A stretch of DNA of 64,000 bases from Mycolicibacterium novocastrense (lineage in GTDB: Bacteria > Actinomycetota > Actinomycetes > Mycobacteriales > Mycobacteriaceae): the NCBI RefSeq assembly GCF_001570485.1, contig NZ_BCTA01000028.1, positions 124,001-188,000 of the forward strand, written 5' to 3'. Shown piece after piece: positions 52,823 through 61,419 of this stretch; within the stretch, counting starts at the first letter, position 1; the number at the start of each line of letters is the position of its first letter. Under the pieces are notes generated by a model. The model was not told where the DNA came from and made no database searches. It was given only the letters and a program-made list of their open reading frames with translations. The position numbers and the translations under genes are program-made.

Positions 52823-53572
52823 ATGACAGTCGTTCTGGTGCATGGCAATCCGGAGACGGATGCGATCTGGGGTCCGCTGGTCGATGCGCTCGGCCGCGAT
52901 GATGTGGTGCGGCTTTCTCCGCCCGGATTCGGTGCACCGCTGCCGGACGACTTCTCGGCGACTTATCTCGATTATCGCGACTGGCTCGAGCGCGAACTGG
53001 AGCGATTCGACGAGCCGGTCGATCTGGTGGGACACGACTGGGGCGGCGGTCACGTCGTCAACGTGGCGATGCACCGTCCCGAACTCCTGCGCACCTGGGC
53101 CAGTGACGTCGTGGGGTTGTTCGATGCCGACTACGTCTGGCATGACCTCGCGCAGGTGTGGCAGACGCCGGGAGCCGGCGAGGAACTGGTCGAGGCGATG
53201 ATGGGCGGCACGGTCGCGGACAGGACGGCGCAGATGGCCGATCTCGGGCTGCCAATCGATATCGCGACATCGCTGGCGAAGGCCCAAGGCCCGGAGATGG
53301 GGCGCGCGATCCTGGTGCTGTACCGATCGGCCGCCCAGCCGGTTCTTCGCAAAGCCGGGCGCGGGTTGGGCACCGCCGCGTCGCGGCCCGGCCTGTCGAT
53401 ACTCGCCACCGAGGATCCGTACGTCGGAACCGACGAGATGCGCCGGCGTGCGGCCGAGCGTGCCGGCGCGCGGACCGAAGTTCTCGAGGGGCTCGGACAC
53501 TGGTGGATGGTCCAGGATCCGGCGCTCGGGGCCGAGGTGCTCACGCGCTTCTGGGAGACCGCCGCTGACTGA
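52823..53572 (+). CDS. alpha/beta-hydrolase, haloalkane dehalogenase/epoxide hydrolase-like
   Basis: A 249-residue alpha/beta-hydrolase. The oxyanion segment is VHGNPETD (residues about 6-13), the nucleophile is Asp72 in GHDWGG, the catalytic His226 is in EGLGHWW. An Asp nucleophile points to an epoxide hydrolase or haloalkane dehalogenase-like protein rather than an esterase. The acid and the lid cannot be assigned exactly. ATG 52823 lies 9 bases after the regulator, so the two may be co-transcribed. The substrate is unknown. Confidence 0.83.
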   Translation: MTVVLVHGNPETDAIWGPLVDALGRDDVVRLSPPGFGAPLPDDFSATYLDYRDWLERELERFDEPVDLVGHDWGGGHVVNVAMHRPELLRTWASDVVGLFDADYVWHDLAQVWQTPGAGEELVEAMMGGTVADRTAQMADLGLPIDIATSLAKAQGPEMGRAILVLYRSAAQPVLRKAGRGLGTAASRPGLSILATEDPYVGTDEMRRRAAERAGARTEVLEGLGHWWMVQDPALGAEVLTRFWETAAD

Positions 53573-53648
53573 CGGTCGTGTCGGCTCAGCCGTTCGCGCG
53601 CATTTCTGATGAGTCAACGTGTCGGTGGGCCCTGGCATACTCGAACAC

Positions 53649-55115
53649 ATGTTCGACTCGGAGTTCTCGGAGGCTGACGACGCGGCCGTCGTCGCTGCGA
53701 TCGAGGAGAGCACGCGGGCCGAAGCAAGGGCGGGAGCCCGTCGGCTGGCGGCCATCGCCGAACTCGCCCGCCGCCGAGTCGACGATGACGACCGAGCAGC
53801 ATTCGACGGTTGGGATGCGGCCGCCGCCGAAGTCGCGGCCGCTATGACCGTCGGCCACAGGCGGGCCTCGGCACAGATGCGCATAGCGATCGCACTTCGG
53901 GACCGGCTTCCGCGCGTTGCTGCGCTGTATCTGCAGGGCGCCATCAACTCCCGGGTTGTCTCGGCGCTCACGTGGCGCACACAGCTCGTTTACGACGATG
54001 AGGCGCTGGCCTTGATCGACGCTGCCCTTGCAGAAGGCGCGACGAAATGGGGTCGCCTGTCCGATGACAAGCTCGAGAGGGCAATTGACGCGTGGGTCGA
54101 GCGGTACGATCCAGAAGCCTTGCGCCACAGCGAAACAACCACGCGCAGCAGAGACTTCTCGGTCGGCGACATCGACGATCCGGCAGGAACCACGTCGGTG
54201 TGGGGCCGGCTGCTGGCCACGGATGGGGCGGTTCTCAAACGTCGCATCGCTGCAATGGTGCAGGGCCTGTGCGATGCCGATCCTCGATCCGCCGGGGAGC
54301 GCCGATCGGACGCGGTCGGTGCGATGATCTCGGGCAATGACCGCCTCGCGTGCCGCTGCGGATCTGATACGTGTCCGTCGGCTGACGTGCCGCGGTCGTC
54401 GAACGTCGTCGTCAACGTTTTCGCCGAGCGGTCAGCGGCCGAAGCGGCATTACAGCAGCCGACGGCCCGCGAGTCCGACGCACCTGCCCCGGCAGCCCGC
54501 GAGTCCGACGCACCTGCCCCGACAGCCGGCGAGTCGAAGGCCAAGCCGCCCACAGCACTCCTCCTCGGCGAGGACATCCTGCCTGCACCGTTGCTGGCCC
54601 AACTGATCCGCGATGGCGCGAAGATCCGTCCGATCAAACTGCCCAGCGACGAGCCCGAGCCGCGTTACCGCCCGTCGGCGGACTTGGCCCAGTTCGTGCG
54701 CATGCGAGATCTGCACTGCCGGGCCCCCGGCTGCAGCGCGCCAGCCGATCGTTGCGACATCGACCACACCGCCCCGTATCCGTTCGGTCCGACACATGCG
54801 TCAAATCTCAAGTGCCTGTGTCGAAAACATCATCTAGCCAAGACATTTGGTGGATGGGACGATGTTCAGCTGCCAGACGGCACGGTGATCTGGACCTCGC
54901 CGAGCGGTCGGAAATACACCACCAGACCCGGAAGCAAGCTGTTCTTTCCGACGTGGGATACGACGACCGCTGACCTTCCTCCGCCACCGACCTCGCCGCC
55001 GACGGTCTGCGACCGCGGGCTGATGATGCCGCTGCGACGGCGTAGCCGCGCCGCCGAATACGCCGCGCGAATCAAGGCCGAACGCGCGAGGAACCGGCGA
55101 CTGGCGCCGTTCTGA
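53649..55115 (+). CDS. DUF222/HNH endonuclease-type protein (13E12 family)
   Basis: A 488-residue member of the mycobacterial 13E12 repeat family: N-terminal DUF222 region with coiled-coil-like helices (about 1-300), then an HNH nuclease motif (DIDHTAPYPFGPTHASNLKCLCRKHHLAKTFGGW, about 370-405). Cysteines near the motif (CRAPGCSAPADRCD) may bind zinc. In M. tuberculosis this family is linked to REP13E12 elements, some carrying phage attachment sites. ATG 53649 is preferred over GTG 53619 by comparison to the family. Between the two domains lies a 30-base repeat of Pro/Ala-rich sequence. Some codons are AT-richer than the neighbours. Confidence 0.82.
   Translation: MFDSEFSEADDAAVVAAIEESTRAEARAGARRLAAIAELARRRVDDDDRAAFDGWDAAAAEVAAAMTVGHRRASAQMRIAIALRDRLPRVAALYLQGAINSRVVSALTWRTQLVYDDEALALIDAALAEGATKWGRLSDDKLERAIDAWVERYDPEALRHSETTTRSRDFSVGDIDDPAGTTSVWGRLLATDGAVLKRRIAAMVQGLCDADPRSAGERRSDAVGAMISGNDRLACRCGSDTCPSADVPRSSNVVVNVFAERSAAEAALQQPTARESDAPAPAARESDAPAPTAGESKAKPPTALLLGEDILPAPLLAQLIRDGAKIRPIKLPSDEPEPRYRPSADLAQFVRMRDLHCRAPGCSAPADRCDIDHTAPYPFGPTHASNLKCLCRKHHLAKTFGGWDDVQLPDGTVIWTSPSGRKYTTRPGSKLFFPTWDTTTADLPPPPTSPPTVCDRGLMMPLRRRSRAAEYAARIKAERARNRRLAPF
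54461..54540 (+). repeat. 30-base tandem repeat inside the 13E12-type gene
   Basis: Two nearly perfect 30-base copies (54461-54490 and 54491-54520) and a partial third (54521-54540) encode ARESDAPAPx units in the linker. The exact phase of 30 bases keeps the reading frame. Confidence 0.85.
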
Positions 55116-55257
55116 AACCTGCGGCGCTTTCGCCGAGGTGTGCGGCGGCCTCTTCGAAGAAGCCCCTTTGAAGGTGCCGCGGAGTGGCCCCGGCCACATT
55201 TGTTTCGGCTCGGTTTCGTGCACCCCGCACGCGTATCCGTTACGTATGTGAGCTGGA

Positions 55258-55274
55258 GTTGACGTTTACGTCAC
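55258..55274 (+). promoter_or_regulatory. GlnR-box candidate upstream of the nitrate transporter
   Basis: GTTGAC-GTTTAC-GTCAC at 55258-55274 fits the actinobacterial GlnR pattern GnTnAC-n6-GnnAC, 40 bases before the transporter start. GlnR is the nitrogen regulator that activates nitrate assimilation genes in mycobacteria. A weaker AC (55242-55243, in GTTAC) lies about 20 bases upstream, which might be a second half-site. Confidence 0.7.
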
Positions 55275-55313
55275 GATGACGCAACGGATGCGGAATGGGT
55301 TCGGGCGACTCTG

Positions 55314-56741
55314 GTGCCCGTGAAGACTCTGAGCCGCAGCCGCACCATCGAAGATTGGGACGCCGAGGACGTCGAGGCCTGGGAATCCGGCGGTAACAAG
55401 ATCGCCAAGCGGAACCTGATCTGGTCGATCTTCGCCGAGCACGTCGGATTCTCGGTGTGGTCGATCTGGTCGGTGATGGTGCTGTTCATGCCCCAGGACG
55501 TCTACGGCATCGACGCGGCGGGCAAGTTCTACCTCGTCGCCATGCCCACACTGGTCGGCGCGTTCATGCGGATCCCGTACACCATCGCACCCGCGCGATT
55601 CGGCGGGCGCAACTGGACCATCGTCAGTGCCCTGCTGCTGCTGATCCCCACCGTGCTGACGCTGTGGGCGATGAGCAACCCCGACACGACCTACACCACG
55701 TTCATGATCGTGGCCGCCGTCGCGGGAGTCGGCGGCGGCAACTTCGCCTCCTCGATGACCAACATCAACGCGTTCTACCCGCAGCGGCTCAAGGGCTGGG
55801 CGCTCGGCCTGAACGCCGGCGGCGGCAACATCGGAGTACCGGTGATCCAGCTGGTCGGCCTGCTGGTGATCGCCACCGTCAGCAACACTGCACCCGAAAT
55901 CGTCTGCGCCATCTACCTTGTCCTGATCGCGTTGGCCGCGCTTGGGGCTGCCCTGTTCATGGACAACCTCGGCAACCAGCGGTCCAACCTCGGCGCCATG
56001 GTAGAGGCGTTGCGGTTCAAGCACTCCTGGGTGATGAGCTTCCTCTACATCGGCACCTTCGGTTCGTTTATCGGCTTCTCATTCGCCTTCGGACAGGTGC
56101 TGCAGATCAACTTCCTCGCCGGCGGTGACACCCCCGCGCAGGCCTCGCTGCACGCCGCCCAGATCGCGTTCATCGGCCCGCTGCTCGGTTCCATCTCGCG
56201 CCCCTTCGGCGGCAAGCTGTCCGACCGGGTCGGTGGCGGCAGGGTCACCCTCTACACCTTCATCGCGATGATCTTCGCCGCCGGAATCCTGGTGGCGGCG
56301 GGCGTGCTCGACGACGGCATGGCAGGCGCGGCCACCGGCGGGCAGATGGCCGCCTACGTGACCGGATTCATCCTGCTGTTCATCCTGTCGGGTATCGGCA
56401 ACGGCTCGACCTACAAGATGATCCCGTCGATCTTCGAGGCCAAGGCCCAGGGCCGCGACGAATGGAGCCGCGAGGACAAGGCCGCCTGGTCGCGCAGCAT
56501 GTCCGGCGCGCTGATCGGCTTCGCCGGTGCGGTCGGCGCCCTCGGCGGCGTGTTCATCAACGTCGTCCTGCGCGCCTCGTACGTCAGCGACGCCAAATCG
56601 GCCACCAACGCGTTCTGGGTGTTCCTCGGGTTCTACGTGATCTGCGCGATCGTCACGTGGTTCGTGTTCCTGCGCATGCAGACCTCGCGGTCCGGCGCCG
56701 GCGAGCAGGTCGGCCGCGCCGCTTCACCGGTGCCCGCTTGA
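55314..56741 (+). CDS. narK: nitrate/nitrite transporter (NarK/NasA-type MFS)
   Basis: A 475-residue major facilitator with about 12 membrane helices. The nitrate-signature segments are AGVGGGNFASSMTNINAFYP (first half) and GFILLFILSGIGNGSTYKMIP (second half), where conserved glycines and arginine contacts bind nitrate. It imports nitrate (or exports nitrite) for the assimilatory reductase just downstream. GTG 55314 (or GTG 55320) is the start. The stop overlaps the possible TTG start of the reductase (TTGA). The upstream GlnR-box candidate fits nitrogen-controlled expression. Confidence 0.9.
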   Translation: MPVKTLSRSRTIEDWDAEDVEAWESGGNKIAKRNLIWSIFAEHVGFSVWSIWSVMVLFMPQDVYGIDAAGKFYLVAMPTLVGAFMRIPYTIAPARFGGRNWTIVSALLLLIPTVLTLWAMSNPDTTYTTFMIVAAVAGVGGGNFASSMTNINAFYPQRLKGWALGLNAGGGNIGVPVIQLVGLLVIATVSNTAPEIVCAIYLVLIALAALGAALFMDNLGNQRSNLGAMVEALRFKHSWVMSFLYIGTFGSFIGFSFAFGQVLQINFLAGGDTPAQASLHAAQIAFIGPLLGSISRPFGGKLSDRVGGGRVTLYTFIAMIFAAGILVAAGVLDDGMAGAATGGQMAAYVTGFILLFILSGIGNGSTYKMIPSIFEAKAQGRDEWSREDKAAWSRSMSGALIGFAGAVGALGGVFINVVLRASYVSDAKSATNAFWVFLGFYVICAIVTWFVFLRMQTSRSGAGEQVGRAASPVPA

Positions 56742-56746
56742 CGCCG

Positions 56747-59700
56747 ATGGTGACTCGGACGGCGTGCTCGTACTGCGGCGTGGGCTGCGGTATCGAGGTG
56801 CACACCGCCACCGACCGCGAGACCGGCAACCCGGTCATCGCGCGGGTCTCCGGGGACAAGCTGCATCCAGCCAATTTCGGCAGGCTGTGCACCAAGGGCG
56901 CCACCCACGCCGAGTTGATGCGCGCCGCAGACGGCCGGCTGACCTCGGCGATGCTGCGGCCCAGCCGTGACGAGGAACTGGTCCCGACCCCGGTCGACGA
57001 CGCCGTCGCCGAGGCGGGTCGACGATTGCGGGCGATCGTGGAGCAGCACGGTCCCGACGCGGTCGCGCTCTACGTCTCGGGCCAGATGTCCATCGAGGCG
57101 CAGTATCTCGCCACGAAGCTGGCCAAGGGGTTCCTGCGTACGGTGCACATCGAGTCGAACTCACGGCTGTGCATGGCCAGCGCGGGAACCGGTTTCAAAC
57201 AATCACTGGGCGCCGACGGCCCGCCTGGGTCGTACGCCGATTTCGATTGCAGCGATCTGTTTTTCGTCATCGGCTCCAACATGGCCGACTGCCACCCCAT
57301 TCTCTACCTGCGCATGGCCGACCGGCTGAAGGCGGGCGCCAAGCTGATCGTCGTCGATCCGCGCCGCACCACGACCGCCGAACGCGCCGACCTCTTCCTG
57401 CAGATCAAACCCGGCACCGATCTCGCACTGCTGAACGGGCTGCTGCATCTGCTCGTCGAAAACGGCGACATCGACCAGGAATTCATCGACGCACACACCG
57501 AGGGCTGGGAGGCGATGCCGGCATTCCTCGCCGACTACACGCCCGAAAGCGTCGCTCAGGTCACGGGTCTGGCGGAGGCCGACATCCGGCTCGCCGCGCG
57601 GATGATCGCCGACGCGGAGGAGTGGCTGAGCTGCTGGACGATGGGGCTCAACCAGAGCACGCACGGCACCTGGAACACGAACGCGATCTGCAACCTGCAC
57701 CTGGCCACGGGCGCGATCTGCCGACCGGGCAGCGGACCGATGTCGCTGACCGGACAGCCCAACGCGATGGGCGGACGCGAGATGGGCTACATGGGACCGG
57801 GATTGCCGGGGCAGCGCTCGGTGACCTCGGCGCAGGACCGCGCATTCGTCGAGGAGCAGTGGGGCGTGGCGCCCGGCACGATCCGCGCGGACGTCGGACC
57901 GGGCACCATCGACATGTTCCGGCAGCTCGCCGACGGCGACATCAAGGCATGCTGGATCATCTGCACCAATCCCGTTGCCAGCGTGGCCAACCGGTCGACG
58001 GTCATCGAAGGGCTGCGGTCCGCCGAGCTCGTCATCACCCAGGACACCTACAGCGCAACCGCCACCAACACCTACGCCGACATCGTGCTACCCGCGACCA
58101 TGTGGGCGGAATCCGATGCGGTGATGGTCAACTCCGAGCGCAACCTCACCCTGCTGCAGCAGTCCATCCCGGCGCCCGGACAGGCCAGGCCCGACTGGCA
58201 GCTGATCTGCCAGGTCGCAGCCCACCTGGGTTTCGGCGAGCACTTCGCCTACACCTCCAGCGAGCAGGTCTTCGACGAGATCCGGCGATTCTGGAACCCC
58301 AAGTCGGGCTATGACCTTCGCGGCGTCAGCTATGCGCGGCTACGGGAAACACCGGTGCAGTGGCCATGCCCACCCGACGATCCGCAGGATCGCCATCCCA
58401 TCCGCTACCTCAACGACGGTGTGAGCCAAGAGTTCTTCGTCGACGGGCACGGTCGCGCACCGCGGCTGGCCTTCCCGACCCCGTCGCGGCGGGCGGTCTT
58501 CCACGCCCGCCCGCACATGGACGCGCGGGAACTGCCCGACGACGAGTACCCGCTGACCCTGAACACCGGCCGGCTACAACACCAGTGGCACACCATGACC
58601 AAAACGGGACGCGTCGAGTCGCTCAACAAGTTGACCGGTGAGCCGTTCGTCGAGGTGCATCCCGAGGACGCGCTGCAGCTGGGCATCGAGAACGGACGAC
58701 CGGTCGAACTCACGACGCGACGGGGGCGCGCGGTGTTGCCCGCCGCCGTCACCGAGCGCGTCCGCCCCGGCAGTTGTTTCGTGCCGTTCCACTGGAACGA
58801 CGAGCACGGCGGAAACCTCACAATCAACGCGTTGACCAACGACGCCGTCGACCCCGACTCGCTGCAGCCCGAATTCAAGGTCTGCGCGGTCAACCTGCAG
58901 CCCGTTGCCTCCCCGACGCTCACCGATCAGGAAACGCTCTATGTGTCAGGCTTTTTCAGCGGCCTGGCCGAGGCGCAGTCGGAGGTTCCGGTGCTGCCCG
59001 ACTCCGCGCCCGTATCCACTGAGGTGCGGCAGTGGATCAACGGTTTGCTCGCCGGGCAGGCTCACCGCCCGTCAGAAGAACCGGCCGCCCGAACACAACT
59101 CGACGACGGGCCGCTCGTGCTGTGGGCCTCCCAGACGGGCAACGCCGAGGACTTCGCCTCGCGGCTGGCCGAGCGGCTCGGCAACGCCCAGCTGGTCAAC
59201 ATGGACGATGTCGCGCCAGCGGACCTCGTGGCCGCCCGCGACGTGCTCGTCGTCACCAGCACGTTCGGCGACGGCGGACCGCCCGACAACGGTGCGGGCT
59301 TCTGGCAGCGGCTGGCATCCGACGAGGCGACGCGGTTGACCGGCGTGCGGTACGCGGTGCTGGGTATCGGCGACCGCTCCTACGACGACTTCTGCGGACA
59401 CGCCAAGGCCGTCGACACCAGGCTGGCCGACCTCGGCGCCGTCCGGCTGCTCGAACGCGCCGACTGCGAGGCCTACGACGACGAGCGGATGCGACGCTGG
59501 GCCGACGACGTCACCGCACTGCTCAATCCGGGGATCTCACCGTCGACCGGTAGCGTCTCGACACTCGTACGGCCCACCACTGTCGCGCAGCCGTTCACCC
59601 GGGCGCGTCCTCTCGTCGTGCCGCTGTCCCGCAATATGGTGCTCAACGGGCCGGCCTCCCGAAAAGAGGTGCGCCAGTTCGGTTTCGACATCTCCGAACA

Positions 59701-60691
59701 CGACGTCACCTACGCCGCGGGTGATTCGCTGGGGGTGTGCGCCACCAACGATCCGGCAATGGTCGACGCGTGGCTGGCGGCCACCGGGATGCCGGCTCAG
59801 CACACCGTCGAGGTCGACGGGGCCGAGCAGCCTTTGCGCGACGCGCTCATCAGCCACTTCGACTTCTGCCGGGTCACTCCAGACCTGGTGCGCTTCATCG
59901 CCGAGCACAGCCGCGGCGCCAAGCCGTTGCGCGCGCCCAAGGCCAAGCTGGACAAGTGGCTGATCGGCCGCAACGGCTTGGACCTCGTCCAGGAGTTCGT
60001 CGTGCACGCCGATCCCGACGAGTGGCGCGAAGTGCTGGTCAGGCTGACCCCGCGTAGCTACTCGATCTCGTCGAGTCCGCTGGTCAGCCCCAGCGAGGTA
60101 CAGCTGACGGTGTCGGTGGTGCGCTACCGCGGCGCAGACGGCGGCCGTCGTGGCGGCGTCTGCTCGACGTTCCTGGCCGACCGCGCATCGTCGGCGCCGG
60201 TCTTCCTGCAGCGCTCACCGCACTTCCGCCCGCCGGAGGACGGCTCGGTGCCGATGATCATGGTCGGCCCCGGTACGGGCGTCGCGCCGTTCCGCGGCTT
60301 CCTACAGGAGCGACGGGCGCTCGGGCACCGCGGTCGCAACTGGCTGTTCTTCGGTGAGCAGCACCGTGCTCAGAACTACTACTACAGCGACGATTTCGAG
60401 GACATGGCGCGAGACGGGTTGCTCGACCGGTTGGATCTCGCGTTCTCCCGCGACCAGGCCTCGCGCGTGTACGTCCAGCATCGGATGCTCGAACAAGGGG
60501 CCGAGCTGTGGCGCTGGCTCGACGACGGCGCGCACTTCTACGTCTGCGGCGACGCCACCCGCATGGCCAAGGACGTCGACGCCGCGTTGACCACGATCAT
60601 CGAGCGGCACGGCGGAATGTCGCACGACCAGGCGCACGACTACAAACGTGAGCTGGTCGCGGCCAAACGCTACGTGCGCGACGTCTACTGA
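56747..60691 (+). CDS. nasN: single-chain assimilatory nitrate reductase (Mo-bisPGD/[4Fe-4S] + diflavin reductase)
   Basis: A 1,314-residue fusion that likely reduces nitrate to nitrite with NADPH electrons in one polypeptide. The N-terminal domain is a NasA/NapA-type molybdopterin oxidoreductase: Cys7, Cys10, Cys14 and Cys48 for [4Fe-4S], then the Mo-bisPGD domains to about 750. A CysJ-like module follows: flavodoxin domain (about 785-930, LVLWASQTGNAEDF), FAD domain with RSYSISSSP (Arg1103), and NADPH domain with GPGTGVAPFRGF (Gly1174) and a C-terminal Tyr. ATG 56747, or TTG 56738 coupled to the transporter stop. The M. smegmatis relative is, as I recall, named NasN; the symbol is transferred by recognition. 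Confidence 0.9.
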   Translation: MVTRTACSYCGVGCGIEVHTATDRETGNPVIARVSGDKLHPANFGRLCTKGATHAELMRAADGRLTSAMLRPSRDEELVPTPVDDAVAEAGRRLRAIVEQHGPDAVALYVSGQMSIEAQYLATKLAKGFLRTVHIESNSRLCMASAGTGFKQSLGADGPPGSYADFDCSDLFFVIGSNMADCHPILYLRMADRLKAGAKLIVVDPRRTTTAERADLFLQIKPGTDLALLNGLLHLLVENGDIDQEFIDAHTEGWEAMPAFLADYTPESVAQVTGLAEADIRLAARMIADAEEWLSCWTMGLNQSTHGTWNTNAICNLHLATGAICRPGSGPMSLTGQPNAMGGREMGYMGPGLPGQRSVTSAQDRAFVEEQWGVAPGTIRADVGPGTIDMFRQLADGDIKACWIICTNPVASVANRSTVIEGLRSAELVITQDTYSATATNTYADIVLPATMWAESDAVMVNSERNLTLLQQSIPAPGQARPDWQLICQVAAHLGFGEHFAYTSSEQVFDEIRRFWNPKSGYDLRGVSYARLRETPVQWPCPPDDPQDRHPIRYLNDGVSQEFFVDGHGRAPRLAFPTPSRRAVFHARPHMDARELPDDEYPLTLNTGRLQHQWHTMTKTGRVESLNKLTGEPFVEVHPEDALQLGIENGRPVELTTRRGRAVLPAAVTERVRPGSCFVPFHWNDEHGGNLTINALTNDAVDPDSLQPEFKVCAVNLQPVASPTLTDQETLYVSGFFSGLAEAQSEVPVLPDSAPVSTEVRQWINGLLAGQAHRPSEEPAARTQLDDGPLVLWASQTGNAEDFASRLAERLGNAQLVNMDDVAPADLVAARDVLVVTSTFGDGGPPDNGAGFWQRLASDEATRLTGVRYAVLGIGDRSYDDFCGHAKAVDTRLADLGAVRLLERADCEAYDDERMRRWADDVTALLNPGISPSTGSVSTLVRPTTVAQPFTRARPLVVPLSRNMVLNGPASRKEVRQFGFDISEHDVTYAAGDSLGVCATNDPAMVDAWLAATGMPAQHTVEVDGAEQPLRDALISHFDFCRVTPDLVRFIAEHSRGAKPLRAPKAKLDKWLIGRNGLDLVQEFVVHADPDEWREVLVRLTPRSYSISSSPLVSPSEVQLTVSVVRYRGADGGRRGGVCSTFLADRASSAPVFLQRSPHFRPPEDGSVPMIMVGPGTGVAPFRGFLQERRALGHRGRNWLFFGEQHRAQNYYYSDDFEDMARDGLLDRLDLAFSRDQASRVYVQHRMLEQGAELWRWLDDGAHFYVCGDATRMAKDVDAALTTIIERHGGMSHDQAHDYKRELVAAKRYVRDVY

Positions 60692-60791
60692 CCTGGTGTC
60701 CGAGGGGGGACTTGTCCGTCTACGACACGGGTCGTGGTCTGGCGATTGGGGCGCTGACCGCTTCGGTCAAGCACCGGTCCACGTTTTTCGC

Positions 60792-61364
60792 TCAATCGCA
60801 ACCCTGAGGAGCTCGCCCATCGGGCGGCCAGCCGTCGGTACCGGACTCAAGCGGAATATTCAGAGATCGAAGCAGGATCGAAAAGAGCCGCCAATTGGCG
60901 ATTGCTCCGACAAGTTCGACCAAAACGGCGTGATCGCTATTGAATGCCTTCTGGCACCCAGCCCAGTTTTCCTCGGAGATGACCCCGTCGCGTACCACAT
61001 CATCGGTCGCTGCGAGGACCGCACGCTCGACTGGCCCGAGGCTTTCGGAATTCTGCCAGTCGCGCACCGCCAGGAGATCATGCTCAGGCACGCCGAGCAG
61101 TGTGGCGATTCGCCAATGTTGAGTCCATTCGTATTCGGAGCCAGTAATCCAGCCGATGCGCATGATGACCAGCTCGCGTAGCCGCGCGTCAAGGGAACCG
61201 CGGAAGAGTAACGCGTCTAGCAGCCCATACAGCGCAACCGCCACACGCGGCTGATGAAGTGCCACGCGGAATACCGACAGGTCTGCCAACTCTTCGGGCA
61301 ACCCACATTCGGCAGCTCGCAGCTGGGCCTGCTCACGGTCGAGCATCGGTACGCGTTCCGCCAT
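60792..61364 (-). CDS. carboxymuconolactone decarboxylase/AhpD-like protein lacking CxxC
   Basis: A 190-residue protein of the CMD/AhpD-like superfamily. The helical core contains LRELVIMRIGWITGSEYEWTQHWRIATLLG, with the Tyr-Glu-Trp and His that are conserved in the non-thiol subgroup. The redox CxxC of AhpD is absent, so peroxidase activity is not expected. ATG 61364; GTG 61370 gives two further residues. It is the last gene of a minus-strand operon with an alcohol dehydrogenase and a thiolase-like protein, so a role in degrading some small organic compound is possible. The exact reaction is unknown. Confidence 0.78.
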   Translation of the reverse strand: MAERVPMLDREQAQLRAAECGLPEELADLSVFRVALHQPRVAVALYGLLDALLFRGSLDARLRELVIMRIGWITGSEYEWTQHWRIATLLGVPEHDLLAVRDWQNSESLGPVERAVLAATDDVVRDGVISEENWAGCQKAFNSDHAVLVELVGAIANWRLFSILLRSLNIPLESGTDGWPPDGRAPQGCD

Positions 61365-61394
61365 GGTCACGGGTGGCCCTCTCTGTTGAACCTC

Positions 61395-61419
61395 TGCCCA
61401 CGCCGTTAGGGCGTGGGCA
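61395..61419 (-). terminator. strong hairpin around the stop codon of the dehydrogenase gene
   Basis: A 10-base-pair perfect stem (61395-61404 with 61410-61419) with a 5-base loop. The stop codon of the dehydrogenase lies across the loop. No T-run follows on the minus strand, so it may be an attenuator, an RNA-stabilising hairpin or a U-less terminator between the dehydrogenase and the CMD-like gene. Confidence 0.45.

Noticed and set aside
56462..56746. Extended N terminus for the nitrate reductase
   Set aside because: It overlaps narK out of frame. The [4Fe-4S] cysteines begin at residue 7 when ATG 56747 is used, as in the family.
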